Origin: Chlorobium sp. | Lineage (GTDB): Bacteria; Bacteroidota; Chlorobiia; Chlorobiales; Chlorobiaceae | Direction of reading: 5' to 3' | Assembly: GCA_005862285.1 (NCBI GenBank) | Contig: SZXW01000003.1 | Location: 186,001 to 250,000, forward strand | DNA: 64,000 bases | Shown: positions 53,807 to 64,000 of the stretch, piece by piece | How the letters are laid out: each line of letters begins with the position of its first letter | Position numbering within the stretch: the stretch's first letter is position 1 | The notes under the pieces: model-generated | Told to the model about the DNA's origin: nothing | Databases searched by the model: none | Seen by the model: the letters and a program-made list of their open reading frames with translations, nothing else | Program-made: the position numbers and the translations under genes

Positions 53807-56020
53807 GATTTTTTAAACGATCTCAATGACGTGCAGCGCGACGCTGTCACCGCTACTTCAGGCCCGGTCATGGTGCTTGCCGGAGCAGGTTCTGGAAAGA
53901 CGAGGGTAATTACCTATCGCATAGCATACCTCATCCGGAATGAGGGCGTCCCGCCTGGAAATATCCTTGCCCTGACATTTACCAACAAAGCCGCCGGAGA
54001 GATGCGCCACCGCATCGATACCCTTCTGCAGCAGCGCAGTTCGGGCGGTTTGTGGATCGGGACGTTCCATTCGGTTTTCGCGCGTCTTCTGCGCAATTAC
54101 ATCCATCTTCTCGGGTTCAGCAGGAATTTTACCATTTTCGATGCCGATGACAGTAAAAGCCTGATCAGGCAGTCGATGACCGAGCTCAATATTTCACATG
54201 ATGCCCTTCCGGTCAATACGGTGCAGGGCATTATCAGCAGGGCGAAAAACAGCTTCATACAGCCTTCGGCAATTCAACGTAATGCAGGGGATTACAACCA
54301 GCAGAAAGCCGCGCTGATCTACGAGGTATATAACAGGAAGCTTCGGGAGAACAATTCCCTTGATTTTGACGACCTGCTTATAAAGCCGATCGAACTGTTC
54401 AACGAACATCCCCAGATCCTCGCAGAGCTGCAGGAGATGTTCCGCTATATCCTGATCGATGAATACCAGGATACCAATCGTGCGCAGTACCTTGTCGCCA
54501 AAATGCTCGGCGCCCGGTACCGCAATATTTTCGTTGTCGGTGACGATGCCCAGTCCATTTATTCTTGGCGGGGTGCGGACATTACGAACATTCTCAATTT
54601 CCAGGAAGACTACCAGGATGCCCGGACATTCAAACTGATCGAAAATTACCGGAGTACGGGCAATATCCTCAAGGCTGCGAACACCGTGATCAGCCGCAAT
54701 GTCCGGCAGATCAAAAAAGAACTGATATCACACCGGAGCGATGGTGAGCCGCTGACATTGATGGAGGCTCTCGACGAACGCCATGAAGCGGAAAAAGTCG
54801 GGGAACGGATCATTTCAATGCATGTGAAAAAGGGGTATGAATTCAGCAGTTTCGCTGTTTTCTACCGCACCAATGCCCAGTCGAGGGTGATCGAGGACCT
54901 CATGCGCAGGCAGAGGATCCCCTACCGGATTTTTGGCAGCGTATCGTTTTACAAACGCAAGGAGATCAAGGATGCCGTTGCCTATCTTCGCTTTATCCTC
55001 AATGACCGCGACACCGAGTCACTGCTCAGGATCCTCAATTTCCCTCCCCGGAAGATCGGTGATGTCAGCATCTCAAAGCTCAGGGATTTTGCCGAAGAGA
55101 AAGGTATACCGCTGTATGAAGCCATCAGACGCGCGGAAGAAGGCGGATTCCAGCAACGGCTGATGAATGCCCTGAATGCTTTCAGCAGCGTTATCGAACA
55201 GCTCAAGTCAATGGCCGAGAATGCATCGGTCTACGAAGTTCTCAGCGAGCTGTTCAATCTTACTTCCATACCGATGCTTCTTCAGGCCGAGAATACTGCC
55301 GAATCGATGGCACGTTATGAAAACCTGCAGGAACTGCTCTCGATGGCGAGAGATTTTACCGACCATAATCCAGACGGATGCACGCTCGGCGATTTTCTCG
55401 AGAACATTTCACTTGCCTCCACCTATGATGAGACGCAGGATTCGGATAACTATGTTTCCCTGATGACCGTGCATGCTGCCAAAGGTCTCGAGTTTCCTGT
55501 CGTTTTCATAACCGGCCTCGAAGAACGGCTTTTTCCTCTCAACTCGTACGAACCTGAAGAGCTCGAGGAAGAGCGGAGGCTTTTCTATGTTGCGATGACC
55601 AGGGCCCAGGAGAAGATTTTCCTTTCATGGGCAAAGAGCCGCTATCAGTACGGCCAGCCGCATTACTGCCTGAAATCGATGTTTATCGGCGAGATCGATG
55701 CTTCTATCGTTCAGAGGGAGGGCGGCACGTTTCTGTCGGAGCATATTGAAAAAGAAAAACCAGGAGGAGCATCCGCACGTTCACCGCTTGCCCGTCAGCA
55801 GATGACAGAACCGGTATCGGCCGCAGTTCCTGAAAACCGGCCCAAACAGCAGAGCCCGGGAATCCGGAAAGGGACGATGGTACATCACGCCGTATTCGGT
55901 TCCGGAATGGTTCTCGATGTCCAGGGCTCCGGAGCGAAACAGAAAGCAAGAATAAACTTCCGGAGTGCGGGAGAAAAGACGCTGATGGTCCAGTATGCAA
56001 ATCTCAAGGTCCAGCAATAG
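53801..56020 (+). CDS. uvrD: UvrD/PcrA-type DNA helicase
   Basis: A 739-residue superfamily 1A 3'-5' helicase. Walker A is VLAGAGSGKTRVITYRIA, motif Ia LTFTNKAAGEMR, motif II ILIDEYQDTNRAQYLV, motif III VVGDDAQSIYSWRGADI, motif IV YRSTGNIL, motif V LMTVHAAKGLEFPVVF and motif VI FYVAMTRAQ. The C-terminal region (GTMVHHAVFGSGMVLDVQG ... LMVQYANLK) is the RNA-polymerase-binding tail found in PcrA. It takes part in nucleotide excision and replication restart. The start is TTG, within an inverted repeat. Confidence 0.94.
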   Translation: MTDFLNDLNDVQRDAVTATSGPVMVLAGAGSGKTRVITYRIAYLIRNEGVPPGNILALTFTNKAAGEMRHRIDTLLQQRSSGGLWIGTFHSVFARLLRNYIHLLGFSRNFTIFDADDSKSLIRQSMTELNISHDALPVNTVQGIISRAKNSFIQPSAIQRNAGDYNQQKAALIYEVYNRKLRENNSLDFDDLLIKPIELFNEHPQILAELQEMFRYILIDEYQDTNRAQYLVAKMLGARYRNIFVVGDDAQSIYSWRGADITNILNFQEDYQDARTFKLIENYRSTGNILKAANTVISRNVRQIKKELISHRSDGEPLTLMEALDERHEAEKVGERIISMHVKKGYEFSSFAVFYRTNAQSRVIEDLMRRQRIPYRIFGSVSFYKRKEIKDAVAYLRFILNDRDTESLLRILNFPPRKIGDVSISKLRDFAEEKGIPLYEAIRRAEEGGFQQRLMNALNAFSSVIEQLKSMAENASVYEVLSELFNLTSIPMLLQAENTAESMARYENLQELLSMARDFTDHNPDGCTLGDFLENISLASTYDETQDSDNYVSLMTVHAAKGLEFPVVFITGLEERLFPLNSYEPEELEEERRLFYVAMTRAQEKIFLSWAKSRYQYGQPHYCLKSMFIGEIDASIVQREGGTFLSEHIEKEKPGGASARSPLARQQMTEPVSAAVPENRPKQQSPGIRKGTMVHHAVFGSGMVLDVQGSGAKQKARINFRSAGEKTLMVQYANLKVQQ

Positions 56021-56053
56021 GCAGGGGCATTCCACTTAAATTGTATCAGCAGC

Positions 56054-57085
56054 ATGAAGATCCTTTTCGGTGTTCAGGGAACGGGAAACGGTCATATCAG
56101 CCGGAGCAGGGAACTTGTCCGCAAGCTCAAGGAGGACGGGCATGATGTTCAGGTCGTCATCAGCGGCAGGAAAGAGAGTGAACTGAAGGAAATAGAGGTG
56201 TTCAGTCCCTACCGGGTCATGAAGGGCATGACCCTCGTGACTTACAAGGGCAGGATGAACTACATCGAAACGATGTTCCAGCTCGATCTGATGCGGTTGA
56301 TGTCCGATGTTCTCATGCTCGATACCAACGGGACCGATCTCGTCATTACCGATTTCGAGCCTATCACCTCTATGGCGGCAAGGATCAGGAACATTCCTTC
56401 AATGGGCTTCGGGCACCAGTACGCATTCAGGTTCGACATCCCTTTCGCGAAAGGCAATGTGTTTGAAAAATACACGCTGCTGAATTTTGCTCCCGCAAGA
56501 TACAATGCCGGGCTGCACTGGAGCCATTTCGATCAGCTGATATTCCCCCCGGTCATTCCGGCGACACTTTACGACAGGGATATTCTCAAGCCGGTAAAGG
56601 GAAAAATTCTGGTCTATCTTCCGTTTGAAGAGGTGGAGGATGTTACCGGTTTCATCGCACCTTTTGAAGGGTATGAATTTTTCATCTACGGAAAAGTTCG
56701 TGAAGCGCTTGACAATGGCCATATGCATTACAGAACATACTCCAGGGAAGGATTTCTCGCCGATCTCATGGAGTCCAACGGAGTGGTCTGCAATGCCGGC
56801 TTCGAACTTCCCGGCGAGGCCCTGCATCTCGGCAAGAAGCTTCTTCTAAGGCCACTCGACGGACAGATCGAGCAGGAATCGAACGCTCTGGCCATCGATA
56901 TGCTCGGGTTCGGCATGGTGATGCACTCCCTTGACCGTGCGGTTCTCGGCGACTGGCTTGAAAAACCCGACAGGGAACCGATGAACTATTCAAGAACGGT
57001 GGATTATATTGCGGAGTGGATAGGTAGCGGCAAATGGGAAGACCTTCAGAAATATACCGATGCTGCCTGGCGTGAAAAGCCATAA
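56054..57085 (+). CDS. Glycosyltransferase of the MJ1255/VC2487 family
   Basis: A 343-residue GT-B-type transferase with the N-terminal GVQGTGNGHISRSRELVRKL. The TDFEPITSMAAR region and a C-terminal donor site (SNGVVCNAGFELPGEALHLG with LLLRPLDGQIEQESNALAI) are those of UDP-sugar transferases of this family. The donor and acceptor are unknown. It is followed by a nitroreductase-like gene with an 11-base gap, then aat and an ArsA-type gene, so the group may be one operon. Confidence 0.8.
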   Translation: MKILFGVQGTGNGHISRSRELVRKLKEDGHDVQVVISGRKESELKEIEVFSPYRVMKGMTLVTYKGRMNYIETMFQLDLMRLMSDVLMLDTNGTDLVITDFEPITSMAARIRNIPSMGFGHQYAFRFDIPFAKGNVFEKYTLLNFAPARYNAGLHWSHFDQLIFPPVIPATLYDRDILKPVKGKILVYLPFEEVEDVTGFIAPFEGYEFFIYGKVREALDNGHMHYRTYSREGFLADLMESNGVVCNAGFELPGEALHLGKKLLLRPLDGQIEQESNALAIDMLGFGMVMHSLDRAVLGDWLEKPDREPMNYSRTVDYIAEWIGSGKWEDLQKYTDAAWREKP

Positions 57086-57095
57086 ATTGTAAAGG

Positions 57096-57683
57096 ATGCT
57101 GTTCAGGGACCTTGTCACCAAATGCCGGAGCTACCGGAAATTCAGCGCTTCAGCGGCTGTCCCGGATGAACTGCTCCGTGACCTTGTGGAGCTTGCCTGT
57201 TATGTACCTTCAAAGGGCAATCTTCAGCCTTTGAAATACCTTGCCGTATCGGATGCCCCCGATGTTGCGGCTGTTTTTTCCTTTCTGCTTCATGATGCTC
57301 CATCCTGCAACTGGCCGGGCACCGCTGAAGAAGAGCGGCCAATGGCTTTTATCGTGATGCTCGGGGATCTCCGCATAAGCAGTGAATTTTCCTTTGACAG
57401 CGGAATCGCAGCCCAGACTATCCTGCTCGGGGCAACTGACGCAGGATATGGCGGATGTATGACAACATCTCTCGACAGGGAGGGTATTCGGGAACAACTG
57501 CGTATCCCCGGATATTTCACCATTCTCATGGTCATCGCACTCGGCAAACCTCTTGAGACCGTCGTCATCGATCAGATATCGGGAGATGATTCCACTGCTT
57601 CGTTCGAGGATGCTCACCATATCCGTCATGTTCCCAAAAGGATGCTGGATGACGTTCTGCTCGAGTTCCGTAAAACGCAGTGA
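57096..57683 (+). CDS. Nitroreductase-family flavoprotein
   Basis: A 195-residue FMN-binding NAD(P)H oxidoreductase. Family features are RDLVTKCRSYRKF at the start (flavin phosphate-binding Arg/Ser), LACYVPSKGNLQPLKYL (active-site loop), GIAAQTILLGATDAGYGGCMT and IPGYFTILMVIALGKP near the C-terminus. The substrate is unknown; members reduce nitro groups, enones or flavins. It lies between the glycosyltransferase and aat genes with gaps of 10 to 15 bases. Confidence 0.85.
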   Translation: MLFRDLVTKCRSYRKFSASAAVPDELLRDLVELACYVPSKGNLQPLKYLAVSDAPDVAAVFSFLLHDAPSCNWPGTAEEERPMAFIVMLGDLRISSEFSFDSGIAAQTILLGATDAGYGGCMTTSLDREGIREQLRIPGYFTILMVIALGKPLETVVIDQISGDDSTASFEDAHHIRHVPKRMLDDVLLEFRKTQ

Positions 57684-57698
57684 AGCCCGCCGGAAGCG

Positions 57699-58298
57699 AT
57701 GATCCGCATTGAAGATCTGATCAGGGCATATCGTACGGGTTTTTTCCCGATGTCCGATCCGTCAGACGGAATGGTTTACTGGTGCCAGCCTCACAGGAGA
57801 GCTGTTTTTTCTCTCGAAACCTACAAGCCTTCACGGCAGGTCGGCAGAGTGATCAGGAAAAGAGAGTTCACCGTCACGATCGACAAGGCTTTCGAGCAGG
57901 TGATCAGGGAGTGTGCCGCACCGAGGGCATCGGACAGTGAAACCTGGATTTCAGATGATATCATCGATGCGTATATCACACTTCATCATCTCGGCCTTGC
58001 GCACAGTTTTGAAAGCTGGTACAAGGGCGAACTTTCCGGCGGGCTTTACGGGATAGCGATGGGCGGGGCTTTTTTCGGTGAATCGATGTTTTTCCGCCGT
58101 TCATATGCGTCGCAGGTGGCATTCGACCGGCTGGTTTTTCACCTGAGAAGCCGGGGTTACCTGCTCCTTGACGCCCAGATCATGAACCCGCATCTGGGTA
58201 AACTGGGCGCATTCGAAATCAGTCACGAGGAGTATATGAATCTGCTCGCGTCGGCACTCAGGAAAAAGATTGTTTTTCACCAAGCTGGGGAAAAATGA
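57699..58298 (+). CDS. aat: Leucyl/phenylalanyl-tRNA-protein transferase
   Basis: Adds Leu or Phe from tRNA to N-terminal Lys or Arg of proteins, marking them for the ClpAP N-degron route. The 199 residues show LIRAYRTGFFPMSDPSDG, VYWCQPHRRAVF, ITLHHLGLAHSFESW, GLYGIAMGGAFFGESMFF and LLDAQIMNPHLGKLGA, all of the Aat fold. It begins 15 bases after the nitroreductase gene. The clpA gene is not in view. Confidence 0.95.
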   Translation: MIRIEDLIRAYRTGFFPMSDPSDGMVYWCQPHRRAVFSLETYKPSRQVGRVIRKREFTVTIDKAFEQVIRECAAPRASDSETWISDDIIDAYITLHHLGLAHSFESWYKGELSGGLYGIAMGGAFFGESMFFRRSYASQVAFDRLVFHLRSRGYLLLDAQIMNPHLGKLGAFEISHEEYMNLLASALRKKIVFHQAGEK

Positions 58299-58379
58299 TA
58301 CTTTGTTAAATTATGCCTTTATTATCCTTCCGGAAGGGGAGGCTTTTCAGGATCAATGACCTTTAACAGCGGAGTTTTT

Positions 58380-59681
58380 ATGTCTTCGAGGGATTTAGCG
58401 GAAAACGAACTGCGTACAAGAGTAATAATTTATTCAGGCAAGGGAGGAACAGGGAAAACGACGATTTCGTCTTCCACGGCGGTTTCCCTGGCAAGGCAGA
58501 ACAAGAAGGTTCTGATCATGTCTTCCGATCCCGCCCATTCGCTTTCCGATGTGTTCAACATGCGCATCAGCCGTAACGATCCCCAGAAGATCGAGCATAA
58601 CCTGTATGGCCTGGAGGTCGATACGATCTATGAGCTGAAGAAAAATATGTCGGGTTTCCAGAAATTTGTTTCTTCTTCCTACAAAAACAAGGGTATCGAC
58701 TCCGGCATGGCCACCGAGCTGACGACACAGCCGGGCCTTGACGAAATTTTCGCATTGAGCCGATTGCTCGACGAGGCCCAGTCAGGCAGATGGGATGCCG
58801 TCGTGCTCGATACATCGCCCACAGGCAATACGCTCCGCCTGCTTGCATATCCGGAGATCATCATCGGCGGAAACATGGGAAAACAGTTTTTCAAGCTCTA
58901 CAAGAGCATGTCGTCGATTGCCCGCCCGCTGAGCGGCAACTCCATTCCCGATGACGAGTTTTTCAATGAAATCAATGTGCTGCTCAAGCAGATGGAGGAT
59001 ATCAACAAGTTCATCCTCAGTCCTGAAGTTACGTTCCGCCTTGTCCTCAACCCGGAAAAACTCTCCATTCTCGAAACGAAAAGGGCTTACACCTTCGTCC
59101 ATCTCTACGGCATCAATATCGACGGTATCGTCATCAACAAGATTCTTCCTACCTCGAAAACCGTAGGAGAGTATTTCGAGTTCTGGGCTGATCTTCACAG
59201 CAGGTACCTCATGGAGATCGACAATTCGTTTTATCCCACTCCTGTTTTCCGCTGCCAGCTCCAGAGGACCGAGCCAATCGGTACGGATGCTCTTTTTGAT
59301 ATCAGTAAAAAGGTTTTCGGTGACCAGCTGCCTGACAAAATCTTTTATTCCGGCAAGAATTTCTGGATCGAAACCAAGAAAAATGCCGTCACGGAAGATC
59401 ATCAGGAGATTCTCTGCATCAAGATACCGTTTCTCAAGGATGTCGAGGAAGTGGTTGTCGAGCGCATGGGCACCGATATCGTCGTTACCATCGACAGGGC
59501 TCAGCGTATCATCACGCTTCCAAGGGCCCTCTACAGCCTCGAGTTGGAAAAATATTACCGGGAGGACAACCTGCTGAGGGTGGTGTTCAGGGAAATTCCG
59601 GTTGAAAAGGAAGAGATGGAGCTGAGTGTCAACAAGAACATGCTCGACAAGCTCCGTTCAATGAGGCGATTGAAGATATAG
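58380..59681 (+). CDS. ArsA/Get3-type anion-transporting ATPase
   Basis: A 433-residue P-loop ATPase of the ArsA/GET3 group. The P-loop is IIYSGKGGTGKTTISSSTAV, with the deviant Walker A lysine of this class. SSDPAHSLSDVF is switch I, and VLDTSPTGNTLRLL is switch II. A C-terminal region of about 130 residues (FWIETKKNAVTED ... VVERMGTDIVVTIDRAQ) reads as a small beta-sandwich fold, as in the ArsA-like paralogues of green sulfur bacteria. ATG 58380 is preferred for its GGAG six bases upstream; an ATG at 58356 would add eight residues. No arsB or arsR is near, so arsenite transport is not implied. Confidence 0.8.
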   Translation: MSSRDLAENELRTRVIIYSGKGGTGKTTISSSTAVSLARQNKKVLIMSSDPAHSLSDVFNMRISRNDPQKIEHNLYGLEVDTIYELKKNMSGFQKFVSSSYKNKGIDSGMATELTTQPGLDEIFALSRLLDEAQSGRWDAVVLDTSPTGNTLRLLAYPEIIIGGNMGKQFFKLYKSMSSIARPLSGNSIPDDEFFNEINVLLKQMEDINKFILSPEVTFRLVLNPEKLSILETKRAYTFVHLYGINIDGIVINKILPTSKTVGEYFEFWADLHSRYLMEIDNSFYPTPVFRCQLQRTEPIGTDALFDISKKVFGDQLPDKIFYSGKNFWIETKKNAVTEDHQEILCIKIPFLKDVEEVVVERMGTDIVVTIDRAQRIITLPRALYSLELEKYYREDNLLRVVFREIPVEKEEMELSVNKNMLDKLRSMRRLKI

Positions 59682-59820
59682 CGCCGGCTACGCCTGTATC
59701 ACAGTGAAAAATTCAGGGGAAACTGTTTAAGTTTTCGCTCGAATCTTGTATCTTCAATGTTTATAATAATCAGTCAATGGGCTTTTGCCCCCAATCTTCG
59801 ATAAAGAACCTGCATATATT

Positions 59821-60702
59821 ATGTCCGAGAAAGCGCACTATGGCCTGTTGAAAGGAAAAAAAGGGATTGTTTTCGGTCCGCTCGATGAAAGCAGTATCGG
59901 TTGGCAGATCGCTCTCCACGCTTACAAGGAAGGTGCTCAGATCGCAATATCCAATGTCGCCCCGGCTTTGCGTTTCGGTAACATGGATGAACTGTCGGCA
60001 CTCTGCGGCAACGCCCCTGTAATACTTTGCGATGCTTCAAAAAACGAAGATGTTGACAACTGTTTCAAGGAACTGAAGGAGAAAATCGGTTCTGTGGATT
60101 TCATCGTTCACTCGATCGGCATGTCTCAGAACATCCGCAAACAGCTGCCTTATGAAGACCTTAATTACGAGTGGTTCATGAGGACGCTCGATGTTTCGGG
60201 CCTTTCGCTCCACAGGATTGTATCTTATGCATTGAAAAACGAAGCGATCAATGCCGGGGGAAGCATCCTTGCGCTTTCCTATATCGCATCCCAGAGAAAT
60301 TACTGGACCTATTCGGATATGGGGGATGCAAAGTCGCTGCTCGAATCCATTGTCCGCAGTTACGGGCCGAGGCTTGCAAAGTTCGGAATCCGCATCAACA
60401 CCATTTCTCAAAGCCCTACCTATACCAAGGCTGGAAGCGGTATCCCCGGATTTGAAAAAATGTACGAATACAGCGATCTCATGTCTCCGCTGGGAAATGC
60501 TTCTGCAGAAGAGTGTGCGGAGTATACCATGACCCTGCTCAGCGATCTTTCCCGCAAGGTAACCATGCAGAACCTTTTCCACGACGGTGGCTACAGTTCC
60601 ATGGGAGCGACAATTCCCATGATAAAACTTGCTCATGAAGTGTTGACCGATAAGGATCTTGCGGAAAAAGTCGGTCTTGATGAGTATTTTTCCTCCAGGT
60701 AA
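59821..60702 (+). CDS. fabI: Enoyl-[acyl-carrier-protein] reductase
   Basis: Last step of each fatty-acid elongation cycle. The 293-residue protein has the FabI features rather than those of a classic SDR: GKKGIVFGPLDESSIGWQIA, HSIGMSQ, and the Y-x6-K pair Y164-SDMGDA-K171, plus LAKFGIRINTISQSPTYTKAGSG. It starts at ATG 59821; the frame is open to a TTG at 59785. It lies between the ArsA-type gene and icd and is probably transcribed on its own. Confidence 0.95.
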   Translation: MSEKAHYGLLKGKKGIVFGPLDESSIGWQIALHAYKEGAQIAISNVAPALRFGNMDELSALCGNAPVILCDASKNEDVDNCFKELKEKIGSVDFIVHSIGMSQNIRKQLPYEDLNYEWFMRTLDVSGLSLHRIVSYALKNEAINAGGSILALSYIASQRNYWTYSDMGDAKSLLESIVRSYGPRLAKFGIRINTISQSPTYTKAGSGIPGFEKMYEYSDLMSPLGNASAEECAEYTMTLLSDLSRKVTMQNLFHDGGYSSMGATIPMIKLAHEVLTDKDLAEKVGLDEYFSSR

Positions 60703-60766
60703 TTGCCAGAGGAACCGGTTCGTAGCAGGTTTCCCTGTTATTCATCGACAGTTGCACTATCAGTTG

Positions 60767-60803
60767 CCCGGATGATTTCCGGGTAATAAGAATTTCGTTT
60801 TTT
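60767..60803 (+). terminator. Weak terminator-like hairpin after fabI
   Basis: CCCGGA (60767-60772) pairs with TCCGGG (60778-60783), with a T-rich segment ten bases later. It lies 65 bases after the fabI stop. The stem is short, so the call is weak. Confidence 0.35.
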
Positions 60804-60885
60804 CCGGGTTCTGATTTCAGATCAGTGTCCAGTTTCCCGGTCTGCCGGTTTCCAGCAGGCCTTGTACCTTATTCTGTTAGTGATA

Positions 60886-60899
60886 AAAACCGCGGTTTT
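60886..60899. promoter_or_regulatory. 14-base palindrome upstream of icd
   Basis: AAAACCGCGGTTTT is a perfect palindrome 195 bases before the icd start. Its size and symmetry fit a dimeric regulator site. No regulator is known for it here. Confidence 0.3.
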
Positions 60900-61012
60900 A
60901 TGACCGGCGGTTAAGAGAGCTTTTTGTTACGGGTTTGTTCTGTAATAGCAAAAGCCATAAGAATTTCATGCATTATCCCGGTTATAGCTGTTTTTTTTCG
61001 GCAACAGCCTGA

Positions 61013-63319
<2,307 letters not shown>

Positions 63320-63343
63320 CCGGTAACGGTCATAAAATAACAG

Positions 63344-63386
63344 AAGAGGCTGTCTCAGAATCAGGAACTGAGGCAGCCTCTTTTTT
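63344..63386. terminator. Terminator between icd and the L,D-transpeptidase gene
   Basis: AAGAGGCTGTCTCAG (63344-63358) pairs with CTGAGGCAGCCTCTT (63368-63382) with one mismatch-like G-T pair, followed by TTTTTTA. It stops icd and, by its symmetry, may also stop the leftward gene that ends at 63417. Confidence 0.85.
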
Positions 63387-63416
63387 ATTCTATTGAGAAA
63401 CCCTTTTCACGTTTTT

Positions 63417-64000
63417 TTATCTGCCTGTCCTCAGAGCGGTAGTGTCCGCCCATGCGTAGATGAAGGCGCCACGAGCGAACGTTGCGATTACCTCGTCGAT
63501 ATCTGAGGGTGAAACGACGAAACAGCCGTTGCTTCTGCCGATCATCGGTCCGTTGAGCGTCAGGAGGTTGAGCAGGATATAGCCTTGCGAAACGTAGTCC
63601 GCCGAGTGCAGCACGATGTCCCGGACGAATGCGCTGTCGTTGACCGCCGGGTCGAGCCCTTCGAGCCGCATGGCCTTGCCGTGATCGCCGTTATACACAT
63701 CGAGCACCTTGTAGAGGCCGAGGCTGCTCATGTTCGACTCTCGAACGTTGGAAAACGCTGCCGGATAAAGCATGCCGGTTTTTCTGCCGTGAGCTATCCG
63801 GTAATATGACCTGTTGCCGTTTTTCAGGTCAACGACTGCCATCCGTTTAACATAGGAAGGTTTGGAATAATCGACGACAGCAATGATAGCGGGATTTTCT
63901 TCAGGGTGCTGAGCGCGGTAGCGATCGAGCGCCGAAAATGCTGACCGGTATGCTTCCGGGGAAATTTTTTCTTTCGGTTGAAGCAGGGTGCTGCCTGCAA
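63417..64000 (-). CDS. L,D-transpeptidase-like protein (YkuD_2 type), 5' end beyond the window
   Basis: The frame stays open to the right edge: 193 codons are in view, beginning mid-gene with GSTLLQPKEKISPEAYRSAF. The segments AIIAVVDYSKPSYVKRMAVV, GNRSYYRIAHGRKTG and LNGPMIGRSNGCFVVSPSDID fit the YkuD_2 family, whose Cys in the last segment would be the catalytic residue. In the typical YkuD motif the residue two before the Cys is His; here Asn precedes Gly-Cys. The family cross-links or anchors peptidoglycan, but enzyme activity of this branch is uncertain. An in-frame ATG at 63842 is internal, not the start. Confidence 0.72.
   Translation of the reverse strand, partial: AGSTLLQPKEKISPEAYRSAFSALDRYRAQHPEENPAIIAVVDYSKPSYVKRMAVVDLKNGNRSYYRIAHGRKTGMLYPAAFSNVRESNMSSLGLYKVLDVYNGDHGKAMRLEGLDPAVNDSAFVRDIVLHSADYVSQGYILLNLLTLNGPMIGRSNGCFVVSPSDIDEVIATFARGAFIYAWADTTALRTGR

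Overview
The window comes from a green sulfur bacterium (Chlorobiaceae; genus not determined). The evidence is a BchF/BchV-type bacteriochlorophyllide hydratase, a form IV RuBisCO-like protein (RLP) in the order I recall for the bchV-RLP region of Chlorobaculum tepidum, a Rieske-containing CrtU-type carotenoid aromatic-ring synthase, a small protein that may be a CsmB/CsmF-like chlorosome envelope protein, a monomeric NADP isocitrate dehydrogenase (a reverse TCA cycle step) and a DksA-like protein without its zinc cysteines. Base composition looks even throughout. I see no prophage, insertion sequence, CRISPR array or rRNA operon; the window is mostly chromosomal core with a few lineage-specific patches.

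Layout. 1-159: the start of a periplasmic binding protein, leaving leftward. 545-7671: bchV, a small membrane protein, a class II aldolase/SDR fusion, an LsrF-like aldolase, the RLP, an SDR, lptE and a HEPN protein, all on the + strand. 7812-9098: three small exported proteins (a c-type cytochrome, an Ada-like metal-binding protein and a basic His-rich peptide). 9435-15496: nucleotide-sugar operon rmlA-rmlC-rmlD-rmlB-galE-manC. 15589-24156: csm-like gene, ileS, dksA-like gene, purF (-), a membrane protein, tRNA-Ala(GGC) (-), ftsX and nfo. The spacers around ftsX and nfo hold a GATC-rich repeat family and a G-quadruplex-capable heptamer array. 24191-28139 (-): GT2, queE, purN, an orphan CI-like regulator and an exported MsrA.

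28274-38468 (mostly +): DUF255 thioredoxin-like protein, arylamine N-acetyltransferase, a methyltransferase, an ATC-hydrolase-like protein (-), purH, a DUF1566 lipoprotein-like exported protein (-), queG (-) and crtU. 38469-45719 (-): a serine hydrolase with mlaD-mlaF-mlaE, a PHP phosphoesterase, uppP-rdgB-pdxJ and a DUF2061 protein. 45932-53474: mutS2, pgsA, pgpA (+), then dxs, yjbQ and a GH13 enzyme (-). 53801-63319 (+): uvrD-type helicase, glycosyltransferase, nitroreductase, aat, arsA-type ATPase, fabI and monomeric icd. 63417-64000 (-): an L,D-transpeptidase-like gene cut by the window edge.

How it fits together. Pigment genes (bchV, crtU, possibly csm) and icd support anoxygenic photoautotrophy. 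rml/galE/manC, lptE, mla, uppP, ftsX and the L,D-transpeptidase serve the envelope. purF, purN and purH, and queE and queG, are scattered single steps of purine and queuosine synthesis. The best candidate for an undescribed pathway is the RLP cluster, where three carbon-carbon-bond enzymes and two SDRs lie together beside bchV. The most striking single-protein observation is the G-x-H-H signature in place of H-x-G-H in IleS.
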